This document shows positions 1 to 10,323 of a stretch of 64,000 bases of DNA, in pieces. The translations under genes and the position numbers were made by a program. Source of the DNA: Sphingomonas astaxanthinifaciens DSM 22298 (GTDB lineage: Bacteria > Pseudomonadota > Alphaproteobacteria > Sphingomonadales > Sphingomonadaceae); assembly GCF_000711715.1 (NCBI RefSeq), contig NZ_JONN01000001.1, positions 1,674,001 to 1,738,000 on the forward strand, written 5' to 3'. Position 1 is the first letter of the stretch; each line of letters starts with the position of its first letter. The notes under the pieces were generated by a model. It had not been told where the DNA came from. It saw nothing but the letters and a program-made list of their open reading frames with translations, and ran no database searches.

Positions 1-1
1 G

Positions 2-913
2 GCCTGCAGCGAAACCCCGATCGAGCAGTCGATCTGCGCGCACGTCATCCGCGAGAACAGCTTCGTCGAGATCCCCGACACCCATGCCGACGAGCGCACC
101 CGCGACAATCCGCTCTGCCAGGGCGAGGATGGCCTGCGTTTCTATGCCGGTGCCCTCCTCCGCACCGCTGCCGGCGTCCCGCTCGGCACCTTGTGCGTCC
201 TCGACCGCAGGCCGCGGACGCTCGAGCCGCACCAGCGCGAGGCGCTCGAGGTGCTCGCCCGGCAGGTGATGACCCAGATCGACCTGCGCCAGGCGATCGC
301 GACCGAGCAGGTCATCCGCAACGAGATCGACCACCGGATCAAGAATTCGCTGAGCACCGTCGCGGCGTTCGTCCGGCTCGAGCGACGGACCGCTGCCGAC
401 AAGGCGGCGCTCCAGTTGCTCGACCGGGTGGCGCAGCAGATCGACACCGTCTCGCTGCTCCATCGTCATCTCAGCGACGGCGGGCGGCAGCGGCTCGACC
501 TTGCCACCTACCTTGGCGAGGTGGTCGCGCTGATCGACCAGTCGCAGCCGCCCGCGATCCACGTCAGCGGCGAGTTCGCGCCGTTCGACGTCGAAGCGCG
601 CGAGGCCGCCAACCTCGGCACCGTGGTCAACGAACTCGCCGCCAATGCGGTCAAGCATTCGGTCGGCGAGGCGGGCGGGGAAATCCGGTTCCGCGGCGAG
701 GCGCTCACCGGCGGCCGCTACCGCCTGACCAGCGAAGCCACGGGCGCGCGCACCGGTGACGAGACCGAGACCGAAGCCGCGCCGGGGAGCCGCACCGGCC
801 TCGGCCTGCGCCTGATCGCGCATTCGGTTCAGCAGCTCGGCGGGACGATGACGCGCGGGACCGAGAACGGCCGCTACCGTACCGAGATCGTGGTCACTCC
901 CTCACCGGCCTAG
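2..913 (+). CDS. GAF/HWE-type sensor histidine kinase, 5' end outside window
   Basis: The frame is open from the first base, so the true start lies upstream and 303 residues are visible. Residues 1-95 look like the second half of a GAF sensor domain (motif GVPLGTLCVLD). The phosphoacceptor helix follows, with DHRIKNSL and its His near residue 111, typical of the HisKA_2/HWE class. The C-terminal catalytic domain keeps the N-box (NELAANAVKH) and a GLGLRLI G2-like motif near residue 269. The usual D-x-G-x-G G1 box is not recognisable between them. The family phosphorylates a cognate response regulator, often in light or general stress signalling in alphaproteobacteria; the partner is not visible here. 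It ends convergently with the UV endonuclease gene, overlapping it by 4 bases. Confidence 0.88.
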   Translation, partial: ACSETPIEQSICAHVIRENSFVEIPDTHADERTRDNPLCQGEDGLRFYAGALLRTAAGVPLGTLCVLDRRPRTLEPHQREALEVLARQVMTQIDLRQAIATEQVIRNEIDHRIKNSLSTVAAFVRLERRTAADKAALQLLDRVAQQIDTVSLLHRHLSDGGRQRLDLATYLGEVVALIDQSQPPAIHVSGEFAPFDVEAREAANLGTVVNELAANAVKHSVGEAGGEIRFRGEALTGGRYRLTSEATGARTGDETETEAAPGSRTGLGLRLIAHSVQQLGGTMTRGTENGRYRTEIVVTPSPA

Positions 914-2088
914 GCCACGGCCGCCTCGGGCGCGGCCGGCTGCCCGCCCTCGTCGACATCGGGCTCGGCCTCGGCGCTGACGCCCTGTTCGAGCGCCTTG
1001 TCCTGCGCCGCCAGTTCCGCAGCATCCTCGGGATAGATGCCGAAGCGCGCGGCGACGTCGGGCGCGAAACGGAGAAGGTCGGGACGAAGCTTGAGGATCG
1101 AGACGTCCTTGGCCTTGCCCTCCATCATCACGTCGAACTCGAGCCCCTCGGCATCGCGCATGAAGGTCGCGAATTCGAACGGGTTGGTGAAGTCGCTGTG
1201 GCCAGTCCAGATCGGCGGCAGGAGCACGGTCTTGACCCGGGCGGTGGCCTTGACCGGGGCACGGGTCAGTTCGTTCGACTTCCTCCCCTTGCCGGCCTTC
1301 GCGGCCTCGCGCTGCTTCGGGGTCACCTTGCGCTTCACCTCGCGAAGCTCGGTCCGCGGCGAGGAGAAATGGATCTTGGGCCGCACGCCCGCGGGCCAGG
1401 TCGCGAGGAATTTCTCGAGCGTGTCGCGCAGGTCGAGCCGTTCGGGATTGAGGCACCAGAAATGCTGGTAGTCGAACACGCACCGCACGCCGCAGCGCTC
1501 GTGAATCCAGAGCACGTCGGCAGCCGAGAAGCGGATGTCGTCATTCTCGAGGACCAGGCGGCGGCGCACATGTTCGGGGCATAAAGCATAGCCCTCGAGC
1601 CAGCGGGCCCGCGCGGCCTCGCGATCGTCATAGACCCCGCCGACATGGGTCACGAGCACCGCCTCGGGTCCGCAACCCATCCGGTCGAGCATCTCGGCCT
1701 GGCTCGACAGGTCCCAGATCGACTTGGCGGTGAGCTCGGGATTGGGGCTGTTGAGGAGCACATATTGCGAGGGGTGGAAGGAAAGGCGGATGTCGAGTTC
1801 GCGCGCCTTCTTCCCGAACGCCGCCAGCTCGGCATCGCTCTCGGCGACCATGTTGTGGAACTGCGGCAGGTCGGGGTGGTTCGCATAGGGCGCGATGTCC
1901 GAACTCAGCCGGTACATGTCGATCTCGACTTTCTGGAGATAGTCGAGGACCTGGTCGAGCAGCTCGAGGCTGCATTTGAGGTGCGGGTTCTTCTGCCAGC
2001 GGCGGCTGTCCCCCGACTTGAGGCCGGGCACGCCCATCACCTTGACCGGAAATCCCAGGCGAAGCGGACGGGGGGCGGCATTGGTCAT
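910..2088 (-). CDS. uvsE: UV DNA damage endonuclease (UvsE/UvdE family) with basic insert
   Basis: A 392-residue protein of the UvsE TIM-barrel family, which nicks DNA 5' of UV photoproducts and some abasic sites. Visible family motifs are RLSFHPSQYVLLNSPN, VLVTHVGG, RLVLENDD and VFDYQHFW, carrying the metal-binding His, Glu and Asp residues. The ATG at 2088 is chosen because similarity begins with LRLGFPVKVMG; an in-frame start at 2175 would add 29 unlikely residues. Between KIHFSSPRTELREV and HSDFTNPFEFATFM sits an insert of about 40 residues rich in Lys/Arg, and the last 40 residues are Ala/Glu-rich. Both look like additions to the core fold. It diverges from the OsmC gene. Confidence 0.9.
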   Translation of the reverse strand: MTNAAPRPLRLGFPVKVMGVPGLKSGDSRRWQKNPHLKCSLELLDQVLDYLQKVEIDMYRLSSDIAPYANHPDLPQFHNMVAESDAELAAFGKKARELDIRLSFHPSQYVLLNSPNPELTAKSIWDLSSQAEMLDRMGCGPEAVLVTHVGGVYDDREAARARWLEGYALCPEHVRRRLVLENDDIRFSAADVLWIHERCGVRCVFDYQHFWCLNPERLDLRDTLEKFLATWPAGVRPKIHFSSPRTELREVKRKVTPKQREAAKAGKGRKSNELTRAPVKATARVKTVLLPPIWTGHSDFTNPFEFATFMRDAEGLEFDVMMEGKAKDVSILKLRPDLLRFAPDVAARFGIYPEDAAELAAQDKALEQGVSAEAEPDVDEGGQPAAPEAAVA

Positions 2089-2177
2089 GCCGGGTGAACG
2101 GCCGCCCGCCTCATCCGTTGCAGCTGGGCCAGGACACCCTACCTGTCCCTTGGACCACCAGCGAAGGAGCCCCACCC

Positions 2178-2618
2178 ATGATCACCCGCACCGCCACCGC
2201 CCGCTACGAGGGCCTCGGCAAAACCGGCAAGGGCTGGATCTCGACCCAGTCGAAGGTGCTCGACCAGAGCCGCTACGGCTTCAACACGCGCTTCGAGGGC
2301 GAGCCCGGGACCAATCCCGAGGAACTGATCGCCGCCGCGCACGCGGGCTGCTTCACCATGGCGCTGAGCTTCGGCCTCGCCAATGCCGGGGCGACCGAGG
2401 GCAGCCTCGAGACCGAGGCGCGGGTCAAGCTCGACCAGGATGGCGCGGGCTTCAAGATCAGCCGCTCGGACCTCCGCCTCGTCGCCAGCGTGCCGGGGAT
2501 CGAGGAAAGCGAGCTTCGCCGGCTGGCCGAGGAGGCCAAGGCCAATTGCCCGATCAGCAAGGCGCTGAACGTCGAAATGACCCTCGAGGTCGAGGTGCGC
2601 GCGCCCGCCGACGCCTGA
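2178..2618 (+). CDS. osmC: OsmC family peroxiredoxin
   Basis: A 146-residue OsmC/Ohr-type protein. The family reduces organic hydroperoxides with a reactive Cys pair. The first Cys is in AAAHAGCFTMALS and the second in ANCPISKALN, at the expected spacing. The ATG at 2178 has a clear AGGAG-type ribosome site (GAAGGAGCC) just upstream and starts exactly at the family N-terminus (MITRTATARYEG), so the longer frame from 2094 is rejected. It is probably transcribed alone from the short divergent region shared with the UV endonuclease gene, which gives a small stress-response neighbourhood. Confidence 0.92.
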   Translation: MITRTATARYEGLGKTGKGWISTQSKVLDQSRYGFNTRFEGEPGTNPEELIAAAHAGCFTMALSFGLANAGATEGSLETEARVKLDQDGAGFKISRSDLRLVASVPGIEESELRRLAEEAKANCPISKALNVEMTLEVEVRAPADA

Positions 2619-2664
2619 CCCGCTTTCGGTTGCATGAGCCAAGGGTGGCGGGCATGTCGTCGGC

Positions 2665-3888
2665 ATGTCCGCCGCCCCCGCCGCCAATCACGACCGGACC
2701 GCCGGCCTGCTGCTGATGGCGGCCGCCGCCGCCGCGCTGGTGGTCGCCAACAGCCCGCTTGAGCATGGCTATCATGCGCTGCTCGAGGCGAAGCTCGGGC
2801 CGCTGTCGGTCCATTACTGGATCGCCGATGCGCTGATGGCGCTGTTCTTCCTGCTCGTCGGGTTGGAAGTGAAGCGCGAATGGTATGACGGCCAGCTCGC
2901 CACGCCCGAGGCCCGGCGGCTGCCGATCGTCGCGGCGGCGGTGGGCATGGCGGTGCCGGCGCTGGTATTCCTCCTCGTCAGCGGCTTCGATCCGGCGCTG
3001 AAGCCCGGCTGGGCCATTCCCGCCGCGACCGACATCGCCTTCGCGCTCGGCCTGCTCGCCTTGCTCGGGACCCGGGCGCCGGCGGGGATCAAGCTCCTCC
3101 TCGTCACCATCGCGATCATCGACGACATCGGCGCGGTCGCGATCATCGCCTTCTTCTACACCGCCAAGATCAGCATGACCGCGCTCGCACTGGCGGCGCT
3201 GACCACCGGCGTTATGGCGCTGCTCAACCTGTTCGGCGTGCGGCGGCTGTGGCCTTACCTGCTGCTGTTCCCGGTGCTGTGGATCGCGGTGTTCCAGTCG
3301 GGGGTCCATGCCACCATCGCCGGGGTGGTCGCCGCGCTCACCATCCCGCTCGGCCGCGGCGAGGCGGTCTCGCCCCTGAAGCGGCTCGAGCATCGGCTGC
3401 ATCCGCTGGTCATGTTCGGGATCGTGCCCCTGTTCGGCTTTGCCAGTGCGGGCGTGACCGTCGGCGGACTCGACGCCGTGCTGGCGCCCCTGCCGCTGGC
3501 GATCGCCGCCGGCCTGTTCATCGGCAAGCAGGCGGGCGTGTTCGGCGCGATCTGGCTCTCCGACCGCGTCGGCCTCGCGCGTAAGCCCGAGGGGCTGCGC
3601 TGGACCCACGTCTACGGCGCGGCGCTGCTGTGCGGGGTCGGCTTCACCATGAGCCTGTTCATCGGCGAACTGGCCTTCGCCGACCGAATGCTGGTCGACG
3701 AGGCGAAGATCGGCACCCTGCTCGGTTCGCTCCTCGCGGGCATCGCCGGCACCGCCCTGCTCCTGCTGACCAAGCCCACCCCCGACCTTCCGCGCGACCG
3801 CGAGGAATGCGACGAAATTTTCGGCGAGGATGCCGACGAGGACCCCACCGTATGCAACGATCCCTATTCATCGCCGCCGCTGCGCTGA
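2665..3888 (+). CDS. nhaA: Na+/H+ antiporter NhaA
   Basis: A 407-residue inner-membrane antiporter that exchanges cytoplasmic Na+ for external protons. About 12 hydrophobic segments are seen. The paired ion-binding aspartates lie in TIAIIDDIGAVAII near residues 152-153, and the discontinuous-helix signature PAATDIAFALG is present. The C-terminus is acidic (EECDEIFGEDADEDP), as in many NhaA proteins. The last 37 bases overlap the start of the next gene, suggesting translational coupling. Confidence 0.95.
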   Translation: MSAAPAANHDRTAGLLLMAAAAAALVVANSPLEHGYHALLEAKLGPLSVHYWIADALMALFFLLVGLEVKREWYDGQLATPEARRLPIVAAAVGMAVPALVFLLVSGFDPALKPGWAIPAATDIAFALGLLALLGTRAPAGIKLLLVTIAIIDDIGAVAIIAFFYTAKISMTALALAALTTGVMALLNLFGVRRLWPYLLLFPVLWIAVFQSGVHATIAGVVAALTIPLGRGEAVSPLKRLEHRLHPLVMFGIVPLFGFASAGVTVGGLDAVLAPLPLAIAAGLFIGKQAGVFGAIWLSDRVGLARKPEGLRWTHVYGAALLCGVGFTMSLFIGELAFADRMLVDEAKIGTLLGSLLAGIAGTALLLLTKPTPDLPRDREECDEIFGEDADEDPTVCNDPYSSPPLR

Positions 3889-5129
3889 GCCTCGCGGCCT
3901 GCGCCACCGTCTCCACCGGGACCTCCGGCTGGAACGACGTCGCGCGCGACTACGTCGTGCTTCAGCTCGCCATCGGCGAGAAGGAAGACGGCTTTATCGA
4001 CGCTTATTACGGCGATCCGGCGCTCAAGGCCGAAGGACAGAAGCTGGCTGCCGCGAGCGACCTTCCCGCCCTCGCCGGCCGGGTCTCGGCGCTCAAGGCC
4101 CGGGTCGACCAGCTGTCCGCCAGCGAGCCGCGCCGCGCCGCCTTCCTCTCCGCGCAGCTCACTGCCGCCGCGACCCGGCTGCGGATGCTGCAGGGCGAGA
4201 AATTGCCGTTCGTCGAGGAAGCGCAGGGCCTGTTCGGCGTTCGCCCCGAGATCAAACCACTGGCGAGCTATGACCCGGTCCTGTCGCGGATCGAGGCCCT
4301 CGTCCCCGGGAGCGGCACGCTCGCCGACCGGGTCGAGGCCTATCAGAACCGCTTCACCATCCCGCGCGAGAAGCTCGAACCCGTCTTCCGTCAGGCGATC
4401 TCCGCCTGCCGCCAGGCCACGGTCGAGAATATCGCCTTGCCCTCGCGCGAGCGCTTCGACCTCGCCTTCGTCACCGGCAAGAGCTGGTCGGGCTACAATT
4501 ACTATCTCGGCAACGACCACAGCCGGATCGAGATCAACACCGACTTGCCGATCCGTCTCAGTCGCGCGATCGATCTCGGCTGCCACGAGGGCTATCCCGG
4601 CCATCATGTCCTGAACACGCTGCTCGAGGAGGAGCTGGTCAAGGGCAAGGGCTGGACCGAGTTCACCGTCTATCCGCTCTTCTCGCCGCAGTCGCTGCTG
4701 GCCGAAGGCTCGGCGAACTACGGCATCGACCTCGCCTTCCCGGCGCCGCGCAAGGCCCAGTATGAAGCCGCGGTGCTGGCCCCGATCGCCGGCCTGCCTG
4801 GCAGCGAGGTGGCGCGCTACGATGCGTTGCTCGACGCGATCCGCGACCTCGGGCCGGCGCGCAACACGATCGCCCAGCAACTGCTCGACGGCCAGATCGA
4901 CGAAGCGGAGGCGGTGCGGCTCACGCAGAAATATCAGCTGGTGGGCGAAGCGCGGGCGAAGCAGTCGATCGCCTTCACCAGGCAATATCGATCCTACGTC
5001 ATCAACTACAACATCGGCCGCGACATGGTGGCGCAGGACGTCGAGCGCTTCGCCACGCCGAAAGAGCGCTGGGCCCGGATGAAGCAGCTACTGAGCGAGC
5101 CCACCCTGCCGAGCGACCTGCGGCGCTGA
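3852..5129 (+). CDS. DUF885 family putative metallopeptidase, lipoprotein
   Basis: The start at 3852 gives a lipoprotein signal peptide (MQRSLFIAAAALSLAAC), so the 425-residue product is probably anchored in the periplasm. The motif HEGYPGHHV near residue 245 is the DUF885 zincin-like signature, followed by LLAEGSANYGIDLA, which probably supplies a further metal ligand. The substrate is unknown. At 425 residues it is shorter than the more usual DUF885 length of nearly 600. It overlaps nhaA by 37 bases and the next deacetylase gene by 1 base (TGATG), so the three probably form an operon. Confidence 0.82.
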   Translation: MQRSLFIAAAALSLAACATVSTGTSGWNDVARDYVVLQLAIGEKEDGFIDAYYGDPALKAEGQKLAAASDLPALAGRVSALKARVDQLSASEPRRAAFLSAQLTAAATRLRMLQGEKLPFVEEAQGLFGVRPEIKPLASYDPVLSRIEALVPGSGTLADRVEAYQNRFTIPREKLEPVFRQAISACRQATVENIALPSRERFDLAFVTGKSWSGYNYYLGNDHSRIEINTDLPIRLSRAIDLGCHEGYPGHHVLNTLLEEELVKGKGWTEFTVYPLFSPQSLLAEGSANYGIDLAFPAPRKAQYEAAVLAPIAGLPGSEVARYDALLDAIRDLGPARNTIAQQLLDGQIDEAEAVRLTQKYQLVGEARAKQSIAFTRQYRSYVINYNIGRDMVAQDVERFATPKERWARMKQLLSEPTLPSDLRR

Positions 5130-6112
5130 TGCGCGGCTTCTGGCACGAGGGGCAGCGCGCCCACCGCCCCACGCAGGAATTCTTCAACGGCGCGCTCCAC
5201 CCCGCCGCCGACGTGGTCGAGCGGGTCGACTCGGTGCTCGCGGCGATCGGCCCGTGGGAGGCGCCGGCCGACCGGCCCGAGGCCGCGCTGCTGGCCGCGG
5301 CGGCGCTGGCGCATGATGCGGACTATCTCGATCTCCTGCGCAGTGCCTATGCCGAATGGCGGGCCGCGGGACGGAGCGGGGACGTCCTGCCCTATGCCTT
5401 TCCGGTCGTGCGGCGGCCTCTCGCGCTGGAGCGGATCGACGCCCGCCTCGGCCAGCATTGCTACGACACCTGCGCGCCGATCGCCGACGGCACCTGGCCG
5501 GCGCTGATGGCGGGAATGAAGACGTTGCTCGCCGCGCTGGACGCGGTGCAGGCGGGCGAGCATGCCTTCGCGCTCACGCGGCCGCCGGGGCATCATGCCG
5601 GGCCCGGTTACATGGGCGGCTATTCCTATCTCAACTGGGCGGCGATCGCGGCGCTGGCCTCGGGACGGCGCACCGCCATCCTCGACATCGACTACCATCA
5701 CGGCAACGGGACGCAGGACATCGTCACGGGGCGCGACGGGGTCCGCTTCGCCTCGCTCCACGCCGATCCCAGGACCGACTATCCCTTCTTCTGGGGTCAT
5801 GCCGAGGAGAGCGGGAGCAACGTCCTCAACCTGCCGCTGCCGCGCGGGACCGCCTTCGCGGCCTATGACGCCGCGCTGGCGCAGGCCTGCGACTGGCTGG
5901 CCGAGGACTCGCCCGAGGTGCTGGTGGTGAGCTTCGGCGCCGATACCTTCGAGGGCGATCCCATCAGCCACTTCGCGATCCGCACCGCCGACTACGCCGC
6001 GCTCGGTGCGCGCGCGGCGGCGCTGGGGGTGCCGACACTCGTGGTGCTCGAGGGTGGTTATGCGGTCGAGGCGCTCGGCGCCAATGTTGCGGGCTTCCTT
6101 TCGGCCTTCTGA
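5129..6112 (+). CDS. Histone-deacetylase-family / acetylpolyamine amidohydrolase-like enzyme
   Basis: A 327-residue arginase-fold deacetylase. The N-terminus (EFFNGALHPAADVVERVD) matches bacterial acetylpolyamine amidohydrolases better than acetoin-utilisation AcuC. Active-site features are visible: HH at 155-156 (PPGHHAGPGYMGG), the Zn ligands in DIDYHHGNG (D188, H190), a third Asp in SFGADTFEGDP, and the catalytic Tyr in LEGGYAVEAL. It probably removes acetyl groups from polyamines or similar small amines in the cytoplasm. It is coupled to the DUF885 gene by a TGATG overlap. Confidence 0.88.
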   Translation: MRGFWHEGQRAHRPTQEFFNGALHPAADVVERVDSVLAAIGPWEAPADRPEAALLAAAALAHDADYLDLLRSAYAEWRAAGRSGDVLPYAFPVVRRPLALERIDARLGQHCYDTCAPIADGTWPALMAGMKTLLAALDAVQAGEHAFALTRPPGHHAGPGYMGGYSYLNWAAIAALASGRRTAILDIDYHHGNGTQDIVTGRDGVRFASLHADPRTDYPFFWGHAEESGSNVLNLPLPRGTAFAAYDAALAQACDWLAEDSPEVLVVSFGADTFEGDPISHFAIRTADYAALGARAAALGVPTLVVLEGGYAVEALGANVAGFLSAF

Positions 6113-6119
6113 GCCGGAC

Positions 6120-7019
6120 TCAGATCTCGTAGCGAATCGTCGTCGTGATGTAGCTCGGTACCTTGGTGCCGTCCTCGAGCTCGGCCGGTTCGAACTCGGC
6201 CTTCGACAGGCTTCGGCAAACGACATTGGCGAATTCGGGCGCGCGAAAGGCGGTCAGGCTGGTGCAATTGGTCACCTTGCCGTCCGCGCCGACGTTGAGG
6301 CGCGCTTGGAGGATCGCCTGCTTGCCCTGGCTCAGCGCATCGCGGGGATAGTCGGAGGACTTGAGGTAGGTGCCGAGGAACGTCTTCGAGCGCGCCGGGA
6401 CCACGATCCTGTCCTCGAGGTCGGGATCGACACCCCAATCGGCCAGCTGCTCGCGCGCGCATTGGCGCATCATCGCGAGGCCCTTGTCGAGCGGGCCCGT
6501 CGCAAGGACGACGCTGTGCGCTCCGGGTTCGGTGACCTGGATGCCGGTCACCTTTGCGGCATTGGCCGATTCCAGCGCGAGGTCGGCAGCCTTGCGCGCG
6601 AGGTCCCGCCGATAACGCTCGCCTTTCTTTGGCGGCCGGGGCGGTTCGGCTCCGTCCATCAGATTGACGCTGGTCCACAAAAGCGCGGTCTTCTTCGTAT
6701 CGATGGTCTCGGCGACGTCGCCTTCGCGAAAGCGAACCTTGGCGAACGGAAGGAAGACCGCCGTCGCGGACCCGCTTTCCATCTTGGCGCGAAGCGGATC
6801 GCCGAACACCATCATGGTGAGTGGCGACGACGGGGTGATCCGCTCGAAGACCAGGGTCGTGGGATTGGCGGGATCGCCGAAGTTGCGCTTCAGTTGGCAG
6901 CTGTTCTCGGCATAGTGGAGGTTCCACTTGCCCGCCGGTGCCAGCGGGACCGGGGCGGCCTGAGCGATACCGGACGCGAGGAGGGAGAGGATCAGGGCGA
7001 CCGCCCGAACGCGCGACAT
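6120..7019 (-). CDS. Exported protein with C-terminal TonB-like domain
   Basis: A 299-residue protein with a clear signal peptide (MSRVRAVALILSLLASGIAQA), so it is exported. The middle part (residues 25-200) matches nothing I recognise. The last 80 residues resemble the TonB C-terminal domain, with YPRDALSQGKQAILQARLNV followed by GKVTNCT and a Phe-Pro-rich end. It lacks the N-terminal anchor and Pro-rich spacer of a true energy-transducing TonB. Such proteins are common in sphingomonads, with unknown role. It lies downstream of etfA after a strong hairpin and is convergent with the deacetylase gene, 7 bases away. Confidence 0.7.
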   Translation of the reverse strand: MSRVRAVALILSLLASGIAQAAPVPLAPAGKWNLHYAENSCQLKRNFGDPANPTTLVFERITPSSPLTMMVFGDPLRAKMESGSATAVFLPFAKVRFREGDVAETIDTKKTALLWTSVNLMDGAEPPRPPKKGERYRRDLARKAADLALESANAAKVTGIQVTEPGAHSVVLATGPLDKGLAMMRQCAREQLADWGVDPDLEDRIVVPARSKTFLGTYLKSSDYPRDALSQGKQAILQARLNVGADGKVTNCTSLTAFRAPEFANVVCRSLSKAEFEPAELEDGTKVPSYITTTIRYEI

Positions 7020-7062
7020 AAGCTTACTCTTCGACCCAGACGATCCGGCCCGGAAGAGGCTA

Positions 7063-7101
7063 GACGATCGGCCCGACGACGCAAGCGCCGGGCCGATCGT
7101 C
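7063..7101 (-). terminator. Long perfect hairpin downstream of etfA
   Basis: A perfect 13-base inverted repeat: GACGATCGGCCCG (7063-7075) and its complement (7089-7101), with a 13-base loop. It starts 6 bases after the etfA stop on the minus strand and is followed by a moderately pyrimidine-rich stretch rather than a T run. It probably terminates or protects the etf transcript. A near-copy of one arm, with one extra C, lies at 7039-7052. Confidence 0.6.
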
Positions 7102-7107
7102 GGAAAT

Positions 7108-8040
7108 TTACAGCTTTTCGGTCAGCTCGGGGACGAGCTTGAACAGGTCGCCGACCAGGCCGACGTCCGCGATCTGGAAGATCGGGGCTTCCTCGTCCTT
7201 GTTGATCGCGACGATGACCTTGGAGTCTTTCATGCCCGCGAGATGCTGGATCGCGCCCGAGATGCCGACCGCGACATAGAGCTCCGGCGCGACGATCTTG
7301 CCGGTCTGGCCGACCTGATAGTCGTTCGGCGCATAGCCCGCATCGACCGCCGCGCGGCTCGCACCCACCGCGGCGCCGAGCTTGTCGGCAAGCGGATCGA
7401 TGAGCGCATGGAACTGCTCCGAGGAGCCGAGCGCACGGCCGCCCGAGACGATGATCTTGGCGCTGGTCAGCTCGGGCCGCTCGCTCTCGCTGGCCTCGGC
7501 CGAGACGAAGGAGGTCACGCCGTTGCTGACGCCCGCGTCGACGGTCTCGACCGCGGCCGAACCTGCGCCGCGCTCGGCCTTGGTGAAGGCGGTGCCGCGC
7601 ACGGTGATGACCTTCTTGGCATCCTTCGAGCGGACGGTCGCAATGGCGTTGCCGGCGTAGATCGGGCGCTGGAAGGTGTCCGGACCCTCGACCGCGATGA
7701 TGTCGCTGACCTGCGCGACGTCGAGCAAGGCGGCGACGCGCGGCGCGATGTTGCGACCGGTGGTGGTCGAGCTGGCGAGGAGGACGTCATAGCCCTCCAT
7801 CAGACGGTGAAGCAGCGGGGCGACGCTCTCGGCCAATTCATGGTCGAGGCCGGCGTCGGCAGCGACCAGCACCTTGGCGACGCCGCCAATCGACTTGGCG
7901 TCGTCAGCGGCGCCCTGCGCTTCGCTGCCGATCAGCAGAAGGTCGGTGTCGCCGCCGAGCTTGGCCGCGGCACCAAGGGTGGCGAGGGTAGAATCCTTGA
8001 CCTTGCCGTGGGCATGTTCGCCGAGAACCAGGATCTTCAT
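7108..8040 (-). CDS. etfA: Electron transfer flavoprotein subunit alpha
   Basis: A 310-residue ETF alpha subunit. The start [12 protein letters not shown] and the C-terminal FAD-binding signature are typical, including [35 protein letters not shown] (recognised by its GGRALGS and ASRAAVDAG parts), [28 protein letters not shown] and [10 protein letters not shown]. With EtfB it carries electrons from acyl-CoA and other dehydrogenases to ETF-ubiquinone oxidoreductase. It overlaps etfB by 4 bases (ATGA), showing coupled translation. Confidence 0.97.
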   Translation of the reverse strand: MKILVLGEHAHGKVKDSTLATLGAAAKLGGDTDLLLIGSEAQGAADDAKSIGGVAKVLVAADAGLDHELAESVAPLLHRLMEGYDVLLASSTTTGRNIAPRVAALLDVAQVSDIIAVEGPDTFQRPIYAGNAIATVRSKDAKKVITVRGTAFTKAERGAGSAAVETVDAGVSNGVTSFVSAEASESERPELTSAKIIVSGGRALGSSEQFHALIDPLADKLGAAVGASRAAVDAGYAPNDYQVGQTGKIVAPELYVAVGISGAIQHLAGMKDSKVIVAINKDEEAPIFQIADVGLVGDLFKLVPELTEKL

Positions 8041-8786
8041 GCGACAACTCCGAGAGACTTGAGCTTGGCGACCAGTTCGTCGACCGACCCGACCTTGGCG
8101 CCGCCCTGGCGCTTGGCGGGCTCGGCGACCTTGAGCGTCTCGAGCCGCGGCGCGGTGTCGACGCCGTAATCGGCCGGCGCCTTGGTGCTGAGCGGCTTCG
8201 ACTTGGCCTTCATGATGTTGGGCAGCGAGGGATAGCGCGGGTCGTTGAGGCGAAGGTCGGTGGTGACGATCGCCGGCAGCTTGATCGCGACGGTCTCGAG
8301 CCCGCCATCGACCTCGCGGGTGACGTGCGCGCTGTCGCCATTGATCTCGACCTTCGAGGCGAAGGTGCCCTGGCCATAGCCGGTCAGCGCGCCGAGCATC
8401 TGCCCGACTTGGCTCGAATCGTCGTCGATCGCCTGCTTACCCAGCAGCACGACCTGCGGCTGCTCTTCCTCGACGATCTTCGCCAGGATCTTGGCGACGG
8501 CAAGCGGCTCGACCTCGTCGTCGGTCTGCACGAGAATGCCGCGGTCGGCGCCCATGGCAAGCGCGGTGCGGATCGTTTCCTGCGCCTTCTGCGGGCCGAC
8601 CGACACGACCACGATTTCAGTCGCTCCGGCCTTCTCCTTGAGGCGGATGGCTTCCTCGACGGCGATCTCGTCGAAGGGGTTCATGCTCATCTTGACGTTG
8701 GCGAGATCGACGCCGGTGCCGTCCATCTTCACCCGGGGCTTCACGTTATAGTCGATCACGCGCTTGACCGCGACGAGTACCTTCAT
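8037..8786 (-). CDS. etfB: Electron transfer flavoprotein subunit beta
   Basis: A 249-residue ETF beta subunit that binds AMP and pairs with EtfA. The start at 8786 ([14 protein letters not shown]) is the family start; longer frames add arginine-rich non-homologous sequence. The recognition segment [16 protein letters not shown] and the motif [21 protein letters not shown] are present. The start overlaps the stop of the small membrane-protein gene upstream by 4 bases. Confidence 0.97.
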   Translation of the reverse strand: MKVLVAVKRVIDYNVKPRVKMDGTGVDLANVKMSMNPFDEIAVEEAIRLKEKAGATEIVVVSVGPQKAQETIRTALAMGADRGILVQTDDEVEPLAVAKILAKIVEEEQPQVVLLGKQAIDDDSSQVGQMLGALTGYGQGTFASKVEINGDSAHVTREVDGGLETVAIKLPAIVTTDLRLNDPRYPSLPNIMKAKSKPLSTKAPADYGVDTAPRLETLKVAEPAKRQGGAKVGSVDELVAKLKSLGVVA

Positions 8787-9049
8787 TTCTTCCCTCCGAA
8801 CCTCAGCCACGCGGCTCTTGCGGCTAAGCCCGCCCACCCGCCCGTTGCAGCGACCGGAACGATGAAAGCGGCAGCGAGCCACAACGTAAACATCGTCAAT
8901 GGTCCAACAAACAGGATCAGAATGAGCAACACACTCAACGATCTAAGGCCCCAGCGTTCACCTCCGTAAAGTGCCGGAAGGAAGCCGAAACCCACTCCAC
9001 CCAACCACAACAGCCAAGGGTCTGGCAGGTAGTTGGTATCAAATAACAA
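8783..9049 (-). CDS. Small hypothetical membrane protein between sucC and etfB
   Basis: An 88-residue frame starting with TTG at 9049, directly after the sucC stop (9050), and ending with a 4-base overlap on the etfB start. The protein begins [20 protein letters not shown] and has two or three hydrophobic segments (about 12-28, 38-58 and 58-78). Base composition over 8880-9050 is distinctly less GC-rich than the flanking genes. No family is recognised. The exact fit between two coupled genes supports a real gene, but the TTG start is unconfirmed. Confidence 0.55.
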   Translation of the reverse strand: MLFDTNYLPDPWLLWLGGVGFGFLPALYGGERWGLRSLSVLLILILFVGPLTMFTLWLAAAFIVPVAATGGWAGLAARAAWLRFGGKK

Positions 9050-10249
<1,200 letters not shown>

Positions 10250-10323
10250 GAATCTTCCCGGAAGATGAGGTTTGGCGGCCCTAAAGCATGACTCTCCGCC
10301 CAAGCCAAGGTAGGGAACGGGGC

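Noticed and set aside
2554..3609. A 351-codon minus-strand frame opposite nhaA
   Set aside because: Charged, repetitive composition without domain; it mirrors the hydrophobic codons of nhaA.
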